NCBI RefSeq assembly: GCF_015546965.1
Contig: NZ_JADMUF010000003.1
Span: forward strand, 1 to 57,259
From: Collinsella aerofaciens
GTDB taxonomy: Bacteria; Actinomycetota; Coriobacteriia; Coriobacteriales; Coriobacteriaceae
DNA length: 57,259 bases
Reading direction: 5' to 3'
The notes beneath the pieces were generated by a model that worked only from the letters and a program-made list of their open reading frames with translations, had not been told where the DNA came from and made no database searches. Shown here one piece after another: positions 24,262-33,083 of this stretch. Position 1 is the first letter of the stretch. Each line of letters starts with the position of its first letter. The translations under genes and the position numbers were made by a program.

Positions 24262-24792
24262 ATGAGCTATTTGGATCTGGCTCGGGATCGTTATTCCTGT
24301 CGCGAGTTTGAGGCTCGGGCTGTGGAGCAGGCTGTGGTGGATGCCATTGTTGAGGCTGGGCGTATTGCTCCTTCTGCTTGTAATAATCATCCAACCCGTG
24401 TGATGGTGTTGGTTACGCCTGAGCTTCTGGAGAAGGCTGCTGCTTGTCAGCCTCGGTTTGCTCGTGATGGATCTATCTTTGGGGCTCCGCTTGTCTTCCT
24501 TATTTGCAGCGTTACCAAGGACGCATGGGTGCGCCCGTATGACCAGATGAATTCCAGTGAAATCGATACGTCCATCGTGTGCGATCAGATGATGATGGAG
24601 GCCACCGAGCAGGGCCTAGGAACGTGCTGGGTATGCCATTTTAAGCCTGAGGTGGCACAGGAGCAGTTCAACCTGCCCGAGGGCGTCTATCCCTATCACA
24701 TGCTCGTCTGTGGCTATCCTGCCGACCACATCGCCGATCCCGAGCATCGCGAGGCCCGTACCATTCCCCTCTCCGACTTCCTCCTCAAGTAG
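24262..24792 (+). CDS. Nitroreductase-family flavoprotein
   Basis: A 176-residue FMN-dependent NAD(P)H oxidoreductase fold protein. The N-terminal RDRYSCREFE is the FMN-phosphate-binding motif, SACNNHPTRVMVLVT follows near residue 42, and EATEQGLGTCWVCHF near residue 110 is the second conserved region. It is near the small end of the family. ATG 24262 follows GGAGGG; the longer frame to 24100 covers GT-rich non-coding-like sequence. The first 75 codons end mostly in T or G, whereas the rest of the gene is C-rich like its neighbours. Confidence 0.85.
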   Translation: MSYLDLARDRYSCREFEARAVEQAVVDAIVEAGRIAPSACNNHPTRVMVLVTPELLEKAAACQPRFARDGSIFGAPLVFLICSVTKDAWVRPYDQMNSSEIDTSIVCDQMMMEATEQGLGTCWVCHFKPEVAQEQFNLPEGVYPYHMLVCGYPADHIADPEHREARTIPLSDFLLK

Positions 24793-24839
24793 ATTTTGGG
24801 ACATGCCCTAAAACCTATCCTTGACCGCTCACCGGTTCG

Positions 24840-24877
24840 CCGAGTTCTGCGCCACTATGTGCAGGGCTCGGTTTTTT
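24840..24877 (+). terminator. Terminator of the nitroreductase gene
   Basis: A stem CCGAG-TT-CTGC with GCAG-GG-CTCGG is followed by six T (24872-24877), 47 bases after the nitroreductase stop. Confidence 0.8.
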
Positions 24878-24902
24878 ATGTTGCGCGCCCCGGTACAGTC
24901 AT

Positions 24903-24932
24903 AAAAAAGGACCCGCAAGCTGCGGGTCCTTT
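24903..24932 (-). terminator. Terminator of divIVA
   Basis: A stem AAAGGACCCGCA/TGCGGGTCCTTT with loop AGC is followed by TTTTTTATG on the minus strand. It closes the yggS-sepF-yggT-divIVA run and faces the nitroreductase terminator. Confidence 0.85.
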
Positions 24933-24958
24933 CTAGGCACTAAATTGTAGGCCGAATG

Positions 24959-25633
24959 TTAGTCCAGGTCGTCAGCGGCAAAGTTGTCGATCGGGGCGAA
25001 GGGATCGGCCACAGGGACAACCGGGTCAGCGACGGGCAGCGGCTCGGCGGGAACAGTCACCGCAGGAGAAGCGGCAGAACCGACCGGCGTGGAGGCCATG
25101 AGGTCGGCCGGGAAGGAGTTCTGGGCATCGTCCATAAAGTGCTGGATGAGCTTGAGGTACTCGGCCTTGAACTCCTCACGGGAAGCCTTCAGACGGTCGA
25201 TCTCCTCGAGCTCAGCCTGCTTTTCGGTCAGAGCCTGGCGGATAACCTCGCGTGCCTTGGCGTCGGCCTCGTTGCGGATACGCTCAGCGTTCTCGTTGGC
25301 ATCGTTAACGATGGTCTCAGCGGTCTGCTGGGCAGCGATCAGGGCAGCGGAAATCTGGCGCTCCTGAGCGGAGAAGTCAGGGGCGGGAGCAGCCACGGGG
25401 GCGGCAGGAACGGCCTGGGCGGGGGCATCCTGAGCCTGGGCAAGCTGAGCCTGCGCATCGGCAAGCTGCTGCTCGGTAGCAGTCAGACGACCCTTAAGGT
25501 CGACAATCTTAGCGAGCATAGCGTCAACCTCGGAGGACAGCGTCTCCAAGAAGACGTCGACCTCGGCAGGATCGTAGCCACGCTTGGCCTCAGAGAAAGT
25601 CTGAGCCTGGATGTCTGCAGGGGTAATAGCCAT
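24959..25633 (-). CDS. divIVA: DivIVA-domain cell-division/pole protein
   Basis: DivIVA proteins bind curved membrane at poles and septa and recruit division or growth factors. The 224-residue product has the N-terminal DivIVA membrane-binding domain (ITPADIQAQTF through GYDPAEVDVFLETL, about 3-32), a first coiled coil to about residue 65, an Ala/Pro/Gln linker, a long second coiled coil (about 85-170), and a Pro/Asp-rich tail. ATG 25633 follows AGGAGA. It is last in a run yggS-sepF-yggT-divIVA typical of Gram-positives. Confidence 0.9.
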   Translation of the reverse strand: MAITPADIQAQTFSEAKRGYDPAEVDVFLETLSSEVDAMLAKIVDLKGRLTATEQQLADAQAQLAQAQDAPAQAVPAAPVAAPAPDFSAQERQISAALIAAQQTAETIVNDANENAERIRNEADAKAREVIRQALTEKQAELEEIDRLKASREEFKAEYLKLIQHFMDDAQNSFPADLMASTPVGSAASPAVTVPAEPLPVADPVVPVADPFAPIDNFAADDLD

Positions 25634-25694
25634 AACAAGTCTCCTTTTTCATCGCCTCGGCGCTACACGCCCGACGTAAGTTACTAAGTCAGTT

Positions 25695-25976
25695 CTACAC
25701 GAGTATACCTATAAGAAGCTGCAGAACCAGCCTCTGCACCAACTGCAACGCAATAATCGCAACGACCGGCGAAAAATCGATACCGCCCATCGGCGGGATG
25801 AAACGACGGAACAGGTTGAGCCACGGACCGCACACGCTATCAAGCACCGCGGCAATATCCTGAAGCAAACCACCCTGCTTCATGGGAATCCACGTCATAA
25901 AGCAGTAGACGACAATGAGCGTGGAATAGAAGTTGAACAGCGTGTTGACCAGCTGGACGATAGTGTAGATGTTGAT
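25695..25976 (-). CDS. yggT: YggT-family membrane protein with apparent ATC (or ATT) start
   Basis: A two-helix membrane protein (YlmG/YggT) found beside sepF and linked to division or osmotic stress. The frame opens 21 bases after the sepF stop and contains the expected first helix (IVQLVNTLFNFYSTLIVVY), but has no ATG, GTG or TTG before Met27. GAGGAG stands six bases before an ATC codon at 25976, which would give 93 residues starting NIYTIVQL; an ATT at 25982 touches the same site. An ATG start at 25898 gives 67 residues, removes helix one and has no ribosome site. Rare start codon use is my inference. Confidence 0.7.
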   Translation of the reverse strand: MNIYTIVQLVNTLFNFYSTLIVVYCFMTWIPMKQGGLLQDIAAVLDSVCGPWLNLFRRFIPPMGGIDFSPVVAIIALQLVQRLVLQLLIGILV

Positions 25977-25997
25977 GGGAATCTCCTCGTCTTGTCT

Positions 25998-26720
25998 TTA
26001 CTTAAGGTAGCCGTCCGCACGAAGCTTCTTGAGATCGGAATCTTTGACCTCGCAACCGGCGGGCAGCACCATGAACACGCGGTCGCCCACCTCCTTGACC
26101 GTGGCACCCAGACCGCAGGCAAAGCCGTAAGAGAAGTCCAAGACGCGCTTGGCAACTTCGGTGCGTACGCCCACAAAAATCAGTGCGACAGGCTGCTTGG
26201 TGCGAACGCGGCGCACCACGGTCTCCACGTCGTCATAGCTCTCGGGGCGCAGGACATAGGCCGGCAGCTGCGGTGTGGCGTTGATGATATTGCTCGCATA
26301 GGCCGAGGCATCGCTCGGTGCAGGCGCGGGCGCAGCGGCGGCACGGGCGCGGGTGTTCTCGGCGTAGCTCGACGGCGTGTCATAGGCACCAGGACGATAA
26401 CCGCTCGCAACACTGTCCTGCGAGCGCGAAGGCGGGTTATACGTCGTGGCATGGCGGGAGTCATCGCCGACCAGCTGACCGGAGCGCGTATACACGGCCA
26501 CCGACTCAGCTTCACCACGGCGCGTCTGACCCAGCAGGCCGTTGCTCGGTTCGTCCTGGGTGTAGAAGCCCTCGCCCGAAGCACCACTGTAGCCGTTGTT
26601 CTGATAGCCATCGTCGTAGCCATCATCGTAGCCGTAGTCGTCGTCCTGGCCATAACCCTGGTCGTAACCCTGCTGGCCGCCCAGGTGTATCTTATTTTTA
26701 ATCTCGTCAAGGAAGCCCAT
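25998..26720 (-). CDS. sepF: Cell division protein SepF
   Basis: SepF anchors FtsZ to the membrane and aligns its filaments; it replaces FtsA in many actinobacteria. The 240-residue protein starts MGFLDEIKNKIHL, an amphipathic membrane-binding helix. A long Gly/Tyr/Asp-rich linker follows (about 14-140), then the conserved SepF domain (NIINATPQLPAYVLRPESYDD onward to the C terminus). The linker is longer than in Bacillus. ATG 26720 follows AGAGGA. No ftsA is found in the division cluster, which fits SepF as the main anchor. Confidence 0.93.
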   Translation of the reverse strand: MGFLDEIKNKIHLGGQQGYDQGYGQDDDYGYDDGYDDGYQNNGYSGASGEGFYTQDEPSNGLLGQTRRGEAESVAVYTRSGQLVGDDSRHATTYNPPSRSQDSVASGYRPGAYDTPSSYAENTRARAAAAPAPAPSDASAYASNIINATPQLPAYVLRPESYDDVETVVRRVRTKQPVALIFVGVRTEVAKRVLDFSYGFACGLGATVKEVGDRVFMVLPAGCEVKDSDLKKLRADGYLK

Positions 26721-26780
26721 GGTTGTGTCCTCTCGCGGTTTAGTGCAGGCGCCCCGATAATCAGTGCGCACTTCAGAGCC

Positions 26781-27518
26781 TTATTTTACTGCAAACTCCG
26801 GGCTAAATACTACCCTGCCCAGGCGAACGAGCGTAGAGCCCTCCTCAAGGGCAGGCTCAAAGTCCTCGCTCATACCGCAGGAAAGCTCAGGCAGGTTCAA
26901 ATCGGGATGCGCCGCCTCCAGCTCATCCCTCAGCTCACGAAGCCCCGCAAAGGTGCGGCGTGCCACATCCTTATTCCCCCGGGGCGCCATAGTCATAAGC
27001 CCCTGTACGCAAATTCCCTCAAGTTCCGCAAGCTCACCCGCGGCGGCGCGAATCTCATCGGGCGAAAAGCCTCCCTTCGACTCCTCACCACTCACATTGA
27101 CCTCAATGAGCACACGCTGGGGGCCGGCGAGCTCGCCTGCCTCAATCTTGCGGACAGCACGGCTCGAGATCGCCTGCGCCAGATGCAGCGAACCCACCGA
27201 GTGAATCAGCTCGGCTGAGCCCAGCACCGCATTGATCTTATTGGTCTGCAGGTTGCCGATCATATCGAAGCGCACCTCGGGCAGTTCCGGATGCTCCGCC
27301 AGACCCGTGAGCTTGCGAACCAGCTCCTGTGGGCGGTTCTCGGCAAAATGGCGATACCCCGCCTGGATGGCGGCAACGGTCTCATCGTCACCAACGGTCT
27401 TGGACACGGCAATGAGGCTCGCGGCGTCGTGGGGACGGCCTGCGCGATCGAGCGCCGCATAAAAACGTTCCAGAATCTGCTCGCGGCGAGCGCGCATCAA
27501 GTCCAAATAGTTATCCAT
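26781..27518 (-). CDS. yggS: YggS-family PLP-binding homeostasis protein
   Basis: A single-domain alanine-racemase-fold protein that binds pyridoxal phosphate without known catalysis and balances PLP and amino-acid pools. The 245-residue product has the PLP lysine in LIAVSKTV near residue 40, HFAENRPQEL, and the C-terminal SCGMSEDFEPAL and STLVRLGR phosphate-binding segments. ATG 27518 follows GGAGG; an extension to 27602 is unsupported. It is the ylmE position of the Gram-positive ylm cluster. Confidence 0.93.
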   Translation of the reverse strand: MDNYLDLMRARREQILERFYAALDRAGRPHDAASLIAVSKTVGDDETVAAIQAGYRHFAENRPQELVRKLTGLAEHPELPEVRFDMIGNLQTNKINAVLGSAELIHSVGSLHLAQAISSRAVRKIEAGELAGPQRVLIEVNVSGEESKGGFSPDEIRAAAGELAELEGICVQGLMTMAPRGNKDVARRTFAGLRELRDELEAAHPDLNLPELSCGMSEDFEPALEEGSTLVRLGRVVFSPEFAVK

Positions 27519-27568
27519 TGCCAATCGCCTCCGCTGACAGCCAAACAAGTAGTCCCATGCTAACGCAA

Positions 27569-27600
27569 GAGCGCGGCCCCGCATGTGCAAGGCCGCGCTC
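27569..27600 (-). terminator. Hairpin between phoU and yggS
   Basis: A perfect 10-bp stem (GAGCGCGGCC with GGCCGCGCTC), 12-base loop, followed by TTGCGTT on the minus strand. It lies 38 bases after the phoU stop and could end or dampen the pst-phoU transcript. Confidence 0.6.
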
Positions 27601-27637
27601 ACTTAGGTATTTACAATCTTTCGACGAACGGGGTTAC

Positions 27638-28495
27638 TTACTCCTCGTCGTCCTCGCCATCGTCCTCGTCCTCAAGATGATCGAGCAGGTAGCGAAGACC
27701 CTCGCTGACCTCGTTAGCGGGCAACTTGGCAACGTAGCGAGCGTCGACGGCGGGCCTCATGATAACACCCTCGCCCGAAGGCACGCGCATGCTCTCGAGC
27801 TCATCCTCATCAGTGCGGGCGATATCGCCGGCAGTCATACGCTGTCCGGTCAACAGAAAGGTCAGACGGCAGGCGGCATCGATGGAAATCGAAGCGATGC
27901 GATCGAGGTAGCGCGAAACCATGATGGCGCGGCGCAGGTCGTCATAGTTGCTGTCGTCGTCCATAAAATCGCCCGTGTCCATGCGGTTAAAGGTGCGGAA
28001 GAACTTCTCGTACGCCGCATGCACCGGCTCGTCCTCGACGGCCAGGTTGCAGATGATGGACATGTCGTTGGTGACGAGCGCGGAAAGCGAAGAGCCCAGC
28101 ACCTGGTAGACGGCCTCAGCCTCGGCCTCGACCGTACCGACAAGCTCCTTGGGCAGCGAGATGTCGGCCTTGATCATATGACGCGTGGCACGGCAGATCT
28201 GACGGACCTTATCGGTCATGCGTTGCAGGTTAAAGTCGACGTAGATGATCGTCTGAAGCAGGCGGAAGTCGGAGGCGACCGGTGACTGCGTGGCAATCAG
28301 GTTGTAGCAGACGGCCTCCAAGTTGGCGCAGCGTGCGTCAATCGAAAGCGTGCGCTTCTTGGTCTTGGTGGCGAGCTTGCGGTCGTCGGTCACATAGGCC
28401 TTCACGGCATCGTGGAGGGCCAGATCGACGGCCTCGTAGATGCTCAGCATCTCGTGACGGGCCTCGACGAGCTGACGGGAAAACAGTTTGCGCAT
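27638..28495 (-). CDS. phoU: Phosphate-signalling regulator PhoU
   Basis: PhoU links the Pst transporter to the PhoR sensor and represses phosphate uptake when phosphate is plentiful. The 285-residue protein shows two PhoU repeats, each a three-helix bundle (first from about residue 10, second from about 115). A C-terminal extension of about 60 residues ends in a very acidic tail (DHLEDEDDGEDDEE), longer than usual. ATG 28495 follows GGAGTG. It is the last gene of pstS-pstC-pstA-pstB-phoU, 92 bases after pstB. Confidence 0.93.
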   Translation of the reverse strand: MRKLFSRQLVEARHEMLSIYEAVDLALHDAVKAYVTDDRKLATKTKKRTLSIDARCANLEAVCYNLIATQSPVASDFRLLQTIIYVDFNLQRMTDKVRQICRATRHMIKADISLPKELVGTVEAEAEAVYQVLGSSLSALVTNDMSIICNLAVEDEPVHAAYEKFFRTFNRMDTGDFMDDDSNYDDLRRAIMVSRYLDRIASISIDAACRLTFLLTGQRMTAGDIARTDEDELESMRVPSGEGVIMRPAVDARYVAKLPANEVSEGLRYLLDHLEDEDDGEDDEE

Positions 28496-28587
28496 GGTTC
28501 ACTCCAATCAGTTGGGTGCGGTCATGCCGCCCGCACAGTGAATACGCACCGGACCAGGTCCGATCGGCTTGGGACTAGTCGCACCGA

Positions 28588-29391
<804 letters not shown>

Positions 29392-29403
29392 GGGACTCCT
29401 TAA

Positions 29404-30309
29404 CTAGCGACGCTTGCGCGACAGGAAGCGCGCAAACAGGTTGAAGGCCAAAATGATCACCATCAGCAAGAGCGCGGTGCCGTAGGCTGCGTTCATGTTG
29501 ATGCCGTCGTTGGCAAGCAGGTACAGGTGAACCGTCATGGGGCGGCCGGAATCGAGCGGCGAAATAGGTAGATTGATGGCCTGGCCCATGGTGTAGAGCA
29601 CCACCGCGGTCTCGCCAATGGCACGGCCGATGGCGAGGACGATGCCCGTGGCAATACGGCCAAAGGCAGAAGGAAGCACGATCTTGGAGACAACCTGCCA
29701 CTTGGTGGCGCCCAAGCCGTACGCGCCCCAACGGATATAGCGTGGAACGGCGCGAATGGCCTCTTCGGTGGTGCGCATGACGATGGGAAGCATCAAGAGC
29801 GCGAGTGCCAGGGCGGCAGAGACCATCGAAAGGCCCAGGCCCATGGCCTCGACAAACAAGGCGTAGCCAAACAGGCCCATAACGATGGAGGGCACCGAGG
29901 CCAAAGCGTCAGCAGCGTAGCGGATGAGCTCGACGACCTTGCCCTGCTTGGCGTACTCGGCCAGATAGACGGCTGCCAGCACAGCGATCGGCGTGCAGAT
30001 AAGCATGGCGAGCGCCGTCACGTAGACGGTCGAGACGATCGTGGGCCAAATTCCGCCCTCGGCGTTGACGCCCTGGGGCCAACCGAAGATAAAGTCGAGC
30101 GAGATATGTGGCAGGCCGTTAATGACCACGTAGGCGATGATAGCGACCAGCACCAGCGTGGTGATGTAGGCAGCGGCACGAAACACGCCAAGCATGATCT
30201 TGTTGGACAGGTCCTTGTTGACGCGGCCCTTCTTGCCGTGGGAAAGGGCACGCTTGATGCGCTCGCGCGACGAGGTCGTATCGACCGTCGTGTCAACGGA
30301 ATCGGACAT
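29404..30309 (-). CDS. pstA: Phosphate ABC transporter permease PstA
   Basis: One of the two membrane channel subunits of the Pst importer. The 301-residue protein has a basic cytoplasmic N terminus and six predicted helices. The ABC-permease EAA-type loop lies around GLGATKWQVVSKIVLPSA (about residue 200). Start ATG 30309 is three bases after the pstC stop, so translation is probably coupled. Confidence 0.95.
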   Translation of the reverse strand: MSDSVDTTVDTTSSRERIKRALSHGKKGRVNKDLSNKIMLGVFRAAAYITTLVLVAIIAYVVINGLPHISLDFIFGWPQGVNAEGGIWPTIVSTVYVTALAMLICTPIAVLAAVYLAEYAKQGKVVELIRYAADALASVPSIVMGLFGYALFVEAMGLGLSMVSAALALALLMLPIVMRTTEEAIRAVPRYIRWGAYGLGATKWQVVSKIVLPSAFGRIATGIVLAIGRAIGETAVVLYTMGQAINLPISPLDSGRPMTVHLYLLANDGINMNAAYGTALLLMVIILAFNLFARFLSRKRR

Positions 30310-30312
30310 AGC

Positions 30313-31239
30313 CTACCCCCTCTTCTTCTTGGAAATCAAACGGACGATGCCCACCAGCGTGGCGGAGATGATAAACAGGACCACGCCCATGCCGAACAGC
30401 GCCGAGCGGTGCAGACCCGAGGAATAGCTCATGTCGAGCGCAATCTGGCTCGTGAGCGTCGAGATGGGGCTCGCAATGCTGTCGGGAATGACCGGGGCGT
30501 TACCCACGACCATGAGCACGGCCATGGTCTCGCCGATGGCACGGCCCATACCCAGCACGATGGCATCCACGATACCCAGCTTAGCGGCAGGTAGCACGAC
30601 CTTATAGATGGTCTGCCACTTGGTGGCGCCCATGGCATAGGATGCCTCGCGAATGCCCATGGGAATGGAATTGAGAGCATCGATGGTGAGCGTGGTGATG
30701 GTAGGGACGATCATGATGGCAAGCACGAACCACGCCGTCAGCGCACCAAAACCAAGACCACCGGTCAGTTGTGCGATAAACGGGCGGATGATGATCATGC
30801 CGAAAAAGCCGTAGATGATAGAAGGGATGCCGGCCAGCAGGTCGACGGCAGGGCTGATGAGCTTGCGCACGCGCTTGCTGGCAATCTCAACCAGGTATAC
30901 GGCCGTACCCACACCTAGCGGCACACCCATGGCGAGCGCACCGACGGTCACCAGACCTGAGCCGGCAAGCAGCGACATGATGCCGTAGTGGCCCTCAGAG
31001 GGCGCCCACGTAAAGCTAAAGAAGTCCGCCAGACCGATGTCGGTAAAGACGGGAAGCGCCGAGTACATGGTAAAGACAAAAATCAGGATGACGGTAACGA
31101 CCGCCAAGAACGCGCAGGCAAAGAAGATCCACTGCAGCGCCTTCTCCTTGATATAGGTACTGCGCGATACGAGCGCCAGTTCGCGCTTCTTGGGTGCCTG
31201 AGCATTCTGCTCAGTCTGGGAGTTTTCCTGTGCTTCCAT
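30313..31239 (-). CDS. pstC: Phosphate ABC transporter permease PstC
   Basis: The second Pst channel subunit, 308 residues with six predicted helices and the EAA-type loop YAMGATKWQTIYKVVLPAAK at about residues 203-222. The start is taken as ATG 31239, one base after the pstS stop, with AAGGGGAG upstream; a GTG at 31248 is the alternative and would overlap pstS by eight bases. Part of pstSCAB-phoU. Confidence 0.95.
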   Translation of the reverse strand: MEAQENSQTEQNAQAPKKRELALVSRSTYIKEKALQWIFFACAFLAVVTVILIFVFTMYSALPVFTDIGLADFFSFTWAPSEGHYGIMSLLAGSGLVTVGALAMGVPLGVGTAVYLVEIASKRVRKLISPAVDLLAGIPSIIYGFFGMIIIRPFIAQLTGGLGFGALTAWFVLAIMIVPTITTLTIDALNSIPMGIREASYAMGATKWQTIYKVVLPAAKLGIVDAIVLGMGRAIGETMAVLMVVGNAPVIPDSIASPISTLTSQIALDMSYSSGLHRSALFGMGVVLFIISATLVGIVRLISKKKRG

Positions 31240-31240
31240 G

Positions 31241-32077
31241 CTACTCACTCCCCTTCTCGTCGTTGGTGACGGGGATAAAGCCCGCCTCGCGAATCTGCTT
31301 GTCCATCTTTTCGGACGTCACGTAGTCGATGTAATCCTGCGCCTGCTGCGAAGGCGCACCCTTCACAAAGAAGTAAAGGTCGCGCGAGATGGGATAGCCG
31401 CCGCTCGCGACCGTCTTCTCGGACGCCTCAACATGATTGACCGAGACGGCCTTGACCGAGGTCTTGGCATTGAGGCTATCGACGAAGCCCAGCGAAATGT
31501 AGCCAATGGCACCGCGCGAACGAGATACCACGTCGCGCACCTGGCCCGTGCCCGAAAGAACGGCCGAGCGGCGATTGAACGGGGTGCCGTCCATCACGAT
31601 GGTACGGAAGGCCTCACGCGTGCCGGACGCCTCATCTCGGTTGATAACCTGAATCCTCAGGTCCTCGCCACCGACCTCTTTCCAATTGGTAATCTTGCCG
31701 GCGTAGATATCGCGGAGCTGCTCGGTCGAGAGGTTATCGACCGGGTTATCGTCGTTCACGATGACCGCGATACCGTCGTGGGCAATGACGATGGGAGTCA
31801 GGCCCAGATCCTGTTCGTCGGCATTGAGTCCACGGGAGGAGCTGGCGATATCGGCCGTGCCGGCGCTGACGGCCTCGATGCCAGCGGAAGAACCCAAACC
31901 GGAAACGAGCACGTCGATGCCGGTCTCCTCCTTAAAGCCCTCGGCCGCAATCTCGGCGATAGGAAGGCAGGTCGTGGAGCCGGCGACGGTAATGGAAGAG
32001 GTAGAAGATCCCGAAGAACAGGCGCACAGCGTAAGCGTAAGCACAGCGGCGCTCAGGACCGATACGATCTTTCTCAT
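31241..32077 (-). CDS. pstS: Phosphate-binding lipoprotein PstS
   Basis: The membrane-tethered receptor that hands phosphate to PstCA. The 278-residue precursor has a lipoprotein signal peptide with lipobox LCAC (cleavage before Cys20). Phosphate-contact motifs include VAGSTTCLPIAE near residue 32, SGLGSSAGIEAV, and NRDEASGTREAF near residue 153. The ATG at 32077 overlaps the pgeF stop codon (ATGA), so pstS translation is coupled to pgeF. Confidence 0.96.
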   Translation of the reverse strand: MRKIVSVLSAAVLTLTLCACSSGSSTSSITVAGSTTCLPIAEIAAEGFKEETGIDVLVSGLGSSAGIEAVSAGTADIASSSRGLNADEQDLGLTPIVIAHDGIAVIVNDDNPVDNLSTEQLRDIYAGKITNWKEVGGEDLRIQVINRDEASGTREAFRTIVMDGTPFNRRSAVLSGTGQVRDVVSRSRGAIGYISLGFVDSLNAKTSVKAVSVNHVEASEKTVASGGYPISRDLYFFVKGAPSQQAQDYIDYVTSEKMDKQIREAGFIPVTNDEKGSE

Positions 32078-32874
32078 AGCATCACGCCGATTGCAGCATG
32101 GCGCCCACAGGCGCCGTCCTCGTTACGGTAGGAATAAAAGCGGTCGTTCTGACGCACGGTCGAAAGCTGGGTATCCACGATATTATCCGCGTCGACACCG
32201 ACATCTACCAGCGCCTCGCAAATGGCAGCGGAAAGATCGAGCATGCGAGAGGTACTCGCATCGATGCAAGAGAACTCGGCGGCAAAGCGATCCATGAGTT
32301 CCTGGGATACCTCATATTCATCACCCAAGATATGGGGGCCGATATAGGCGGAAACGCCGCTCGCATCGCAACCGGCAGCATCGCAAAGCGCCTGGCACGC
32401 CTTGGCGGAAATGCGTGCAATCGTGCCCTTCCAACCGGAGTGTACCACGGCAAATCCGCCAGGGGCCACCAGCACCACGGGAACGCAGTCGGCAAAGCAG
32501 AGCAGCACGGGTACGTTATGCGCCGTACAGACGATGGCATCGCAGCCCTCGGCAATCTGCTCGCGGACGTCCTCAAGGTCATCGGCGCCGTTCGAGGTCA
32601 CCGCAACGATATGGTCACCATGGACCTGATTGGGAACGAGCAGGTTGTGCTCGCACTCGGCGGCACCCATAGCCTCGAGCGCGCGACGACGATTTTCTTG
32701 AACAGCAAAGGGGTCATCGCCAACATGCGAGCCCAAGTTGAGTGAGGAGTACGCATCTTCGGAAACACCACCGGCGCGCTCGGTGAAGGCAAAGCGAACA
32801 TCGGATGTCGCGCCTTCCACCAACGTAACTCCATCATGGTCGACACGCGAAACGTTGTCCGCACGTGCTGCCAT
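32074..32874 (-). CDS. pgeF: Peptidoglycan editing factor PgeF (YfiH/YlmD, laccase-like fold)
   Basis: PgeF removes misincorporated residues such as L-Ser from peptidoglycan precursors; the family was once called multicopper laccase. The 266-residue protein has the metal-site motifs VPNQVHGDHIV near residue 90, CFADCVPVVLV near residue 132, and HSGWKGTIARI near residue 150. ATG 32874 follows TTAGGAGG; an extension to 32895 is unsupported. It follows ftsZ, as in other Gram-positives, and its stop overlaps the start of pstS. Confidence 0.93.
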   Translation of the reverse strand: MAARADNVSRVDHDGVTLVEGATSDVRFAFTERAGGVSEDAYSSLNLGSHVGDDPFAVQENRRRALEAMGAAECEHNLLVPNQVHGDHIVAVTSNGADDLEDVREQIAEGCDAIVCTAHNVPVLLCFADCVPVVLVAPGGFAVVHSGWKGTIARISAKACQALCDAAGCDASGVSAYIGPHILGDEYEVSQELMDRFAAEFSCIDASTSRMLDLSAAICEALVDVGVDADNIVDTQLSTVRQNDRFYSYRNEDGACGRHAAIGVML

Positions 32875-33034
32875 ACTAAAGCCTCCTAATAACACAAGTA
32901 CCGCGGCATCGCCGCTACAGCCCGCGTTTATACGGCTGTCATACTTCTCTAAAAGGATACCTGCTGCGCTGGAGGCAATCGTAAAGGGAACGTAAGGAGA
33001 TTGGAGGTTCTAGTTTACAAAGTCGAAATAAAAA

Positions 33035-33059
33035 GGGCGCGTCCATACGGACACGCCCC
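33035..33059 (-). terminator. Terminator of ftsZ
   Basis: A stem GGGCGTGTCC/GGACGCGCCC with a 4-base loop is followed by TTTTTATTTC on the minus strand, 25 bases after the ftsZ stop. It separates the division cluster from pgeF and pst. Confidence 0.85.
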
Positions 33060-33083
33060 TGTGCACACAATGCAAAGAACGAC

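Noticed and set aside
25695-25898. A 67-residue yggT starting at ATG 25898
   Set aside because: It would lose the first membrane helix and has no ribosome site; the frame is open and family-like for 26 more codons.
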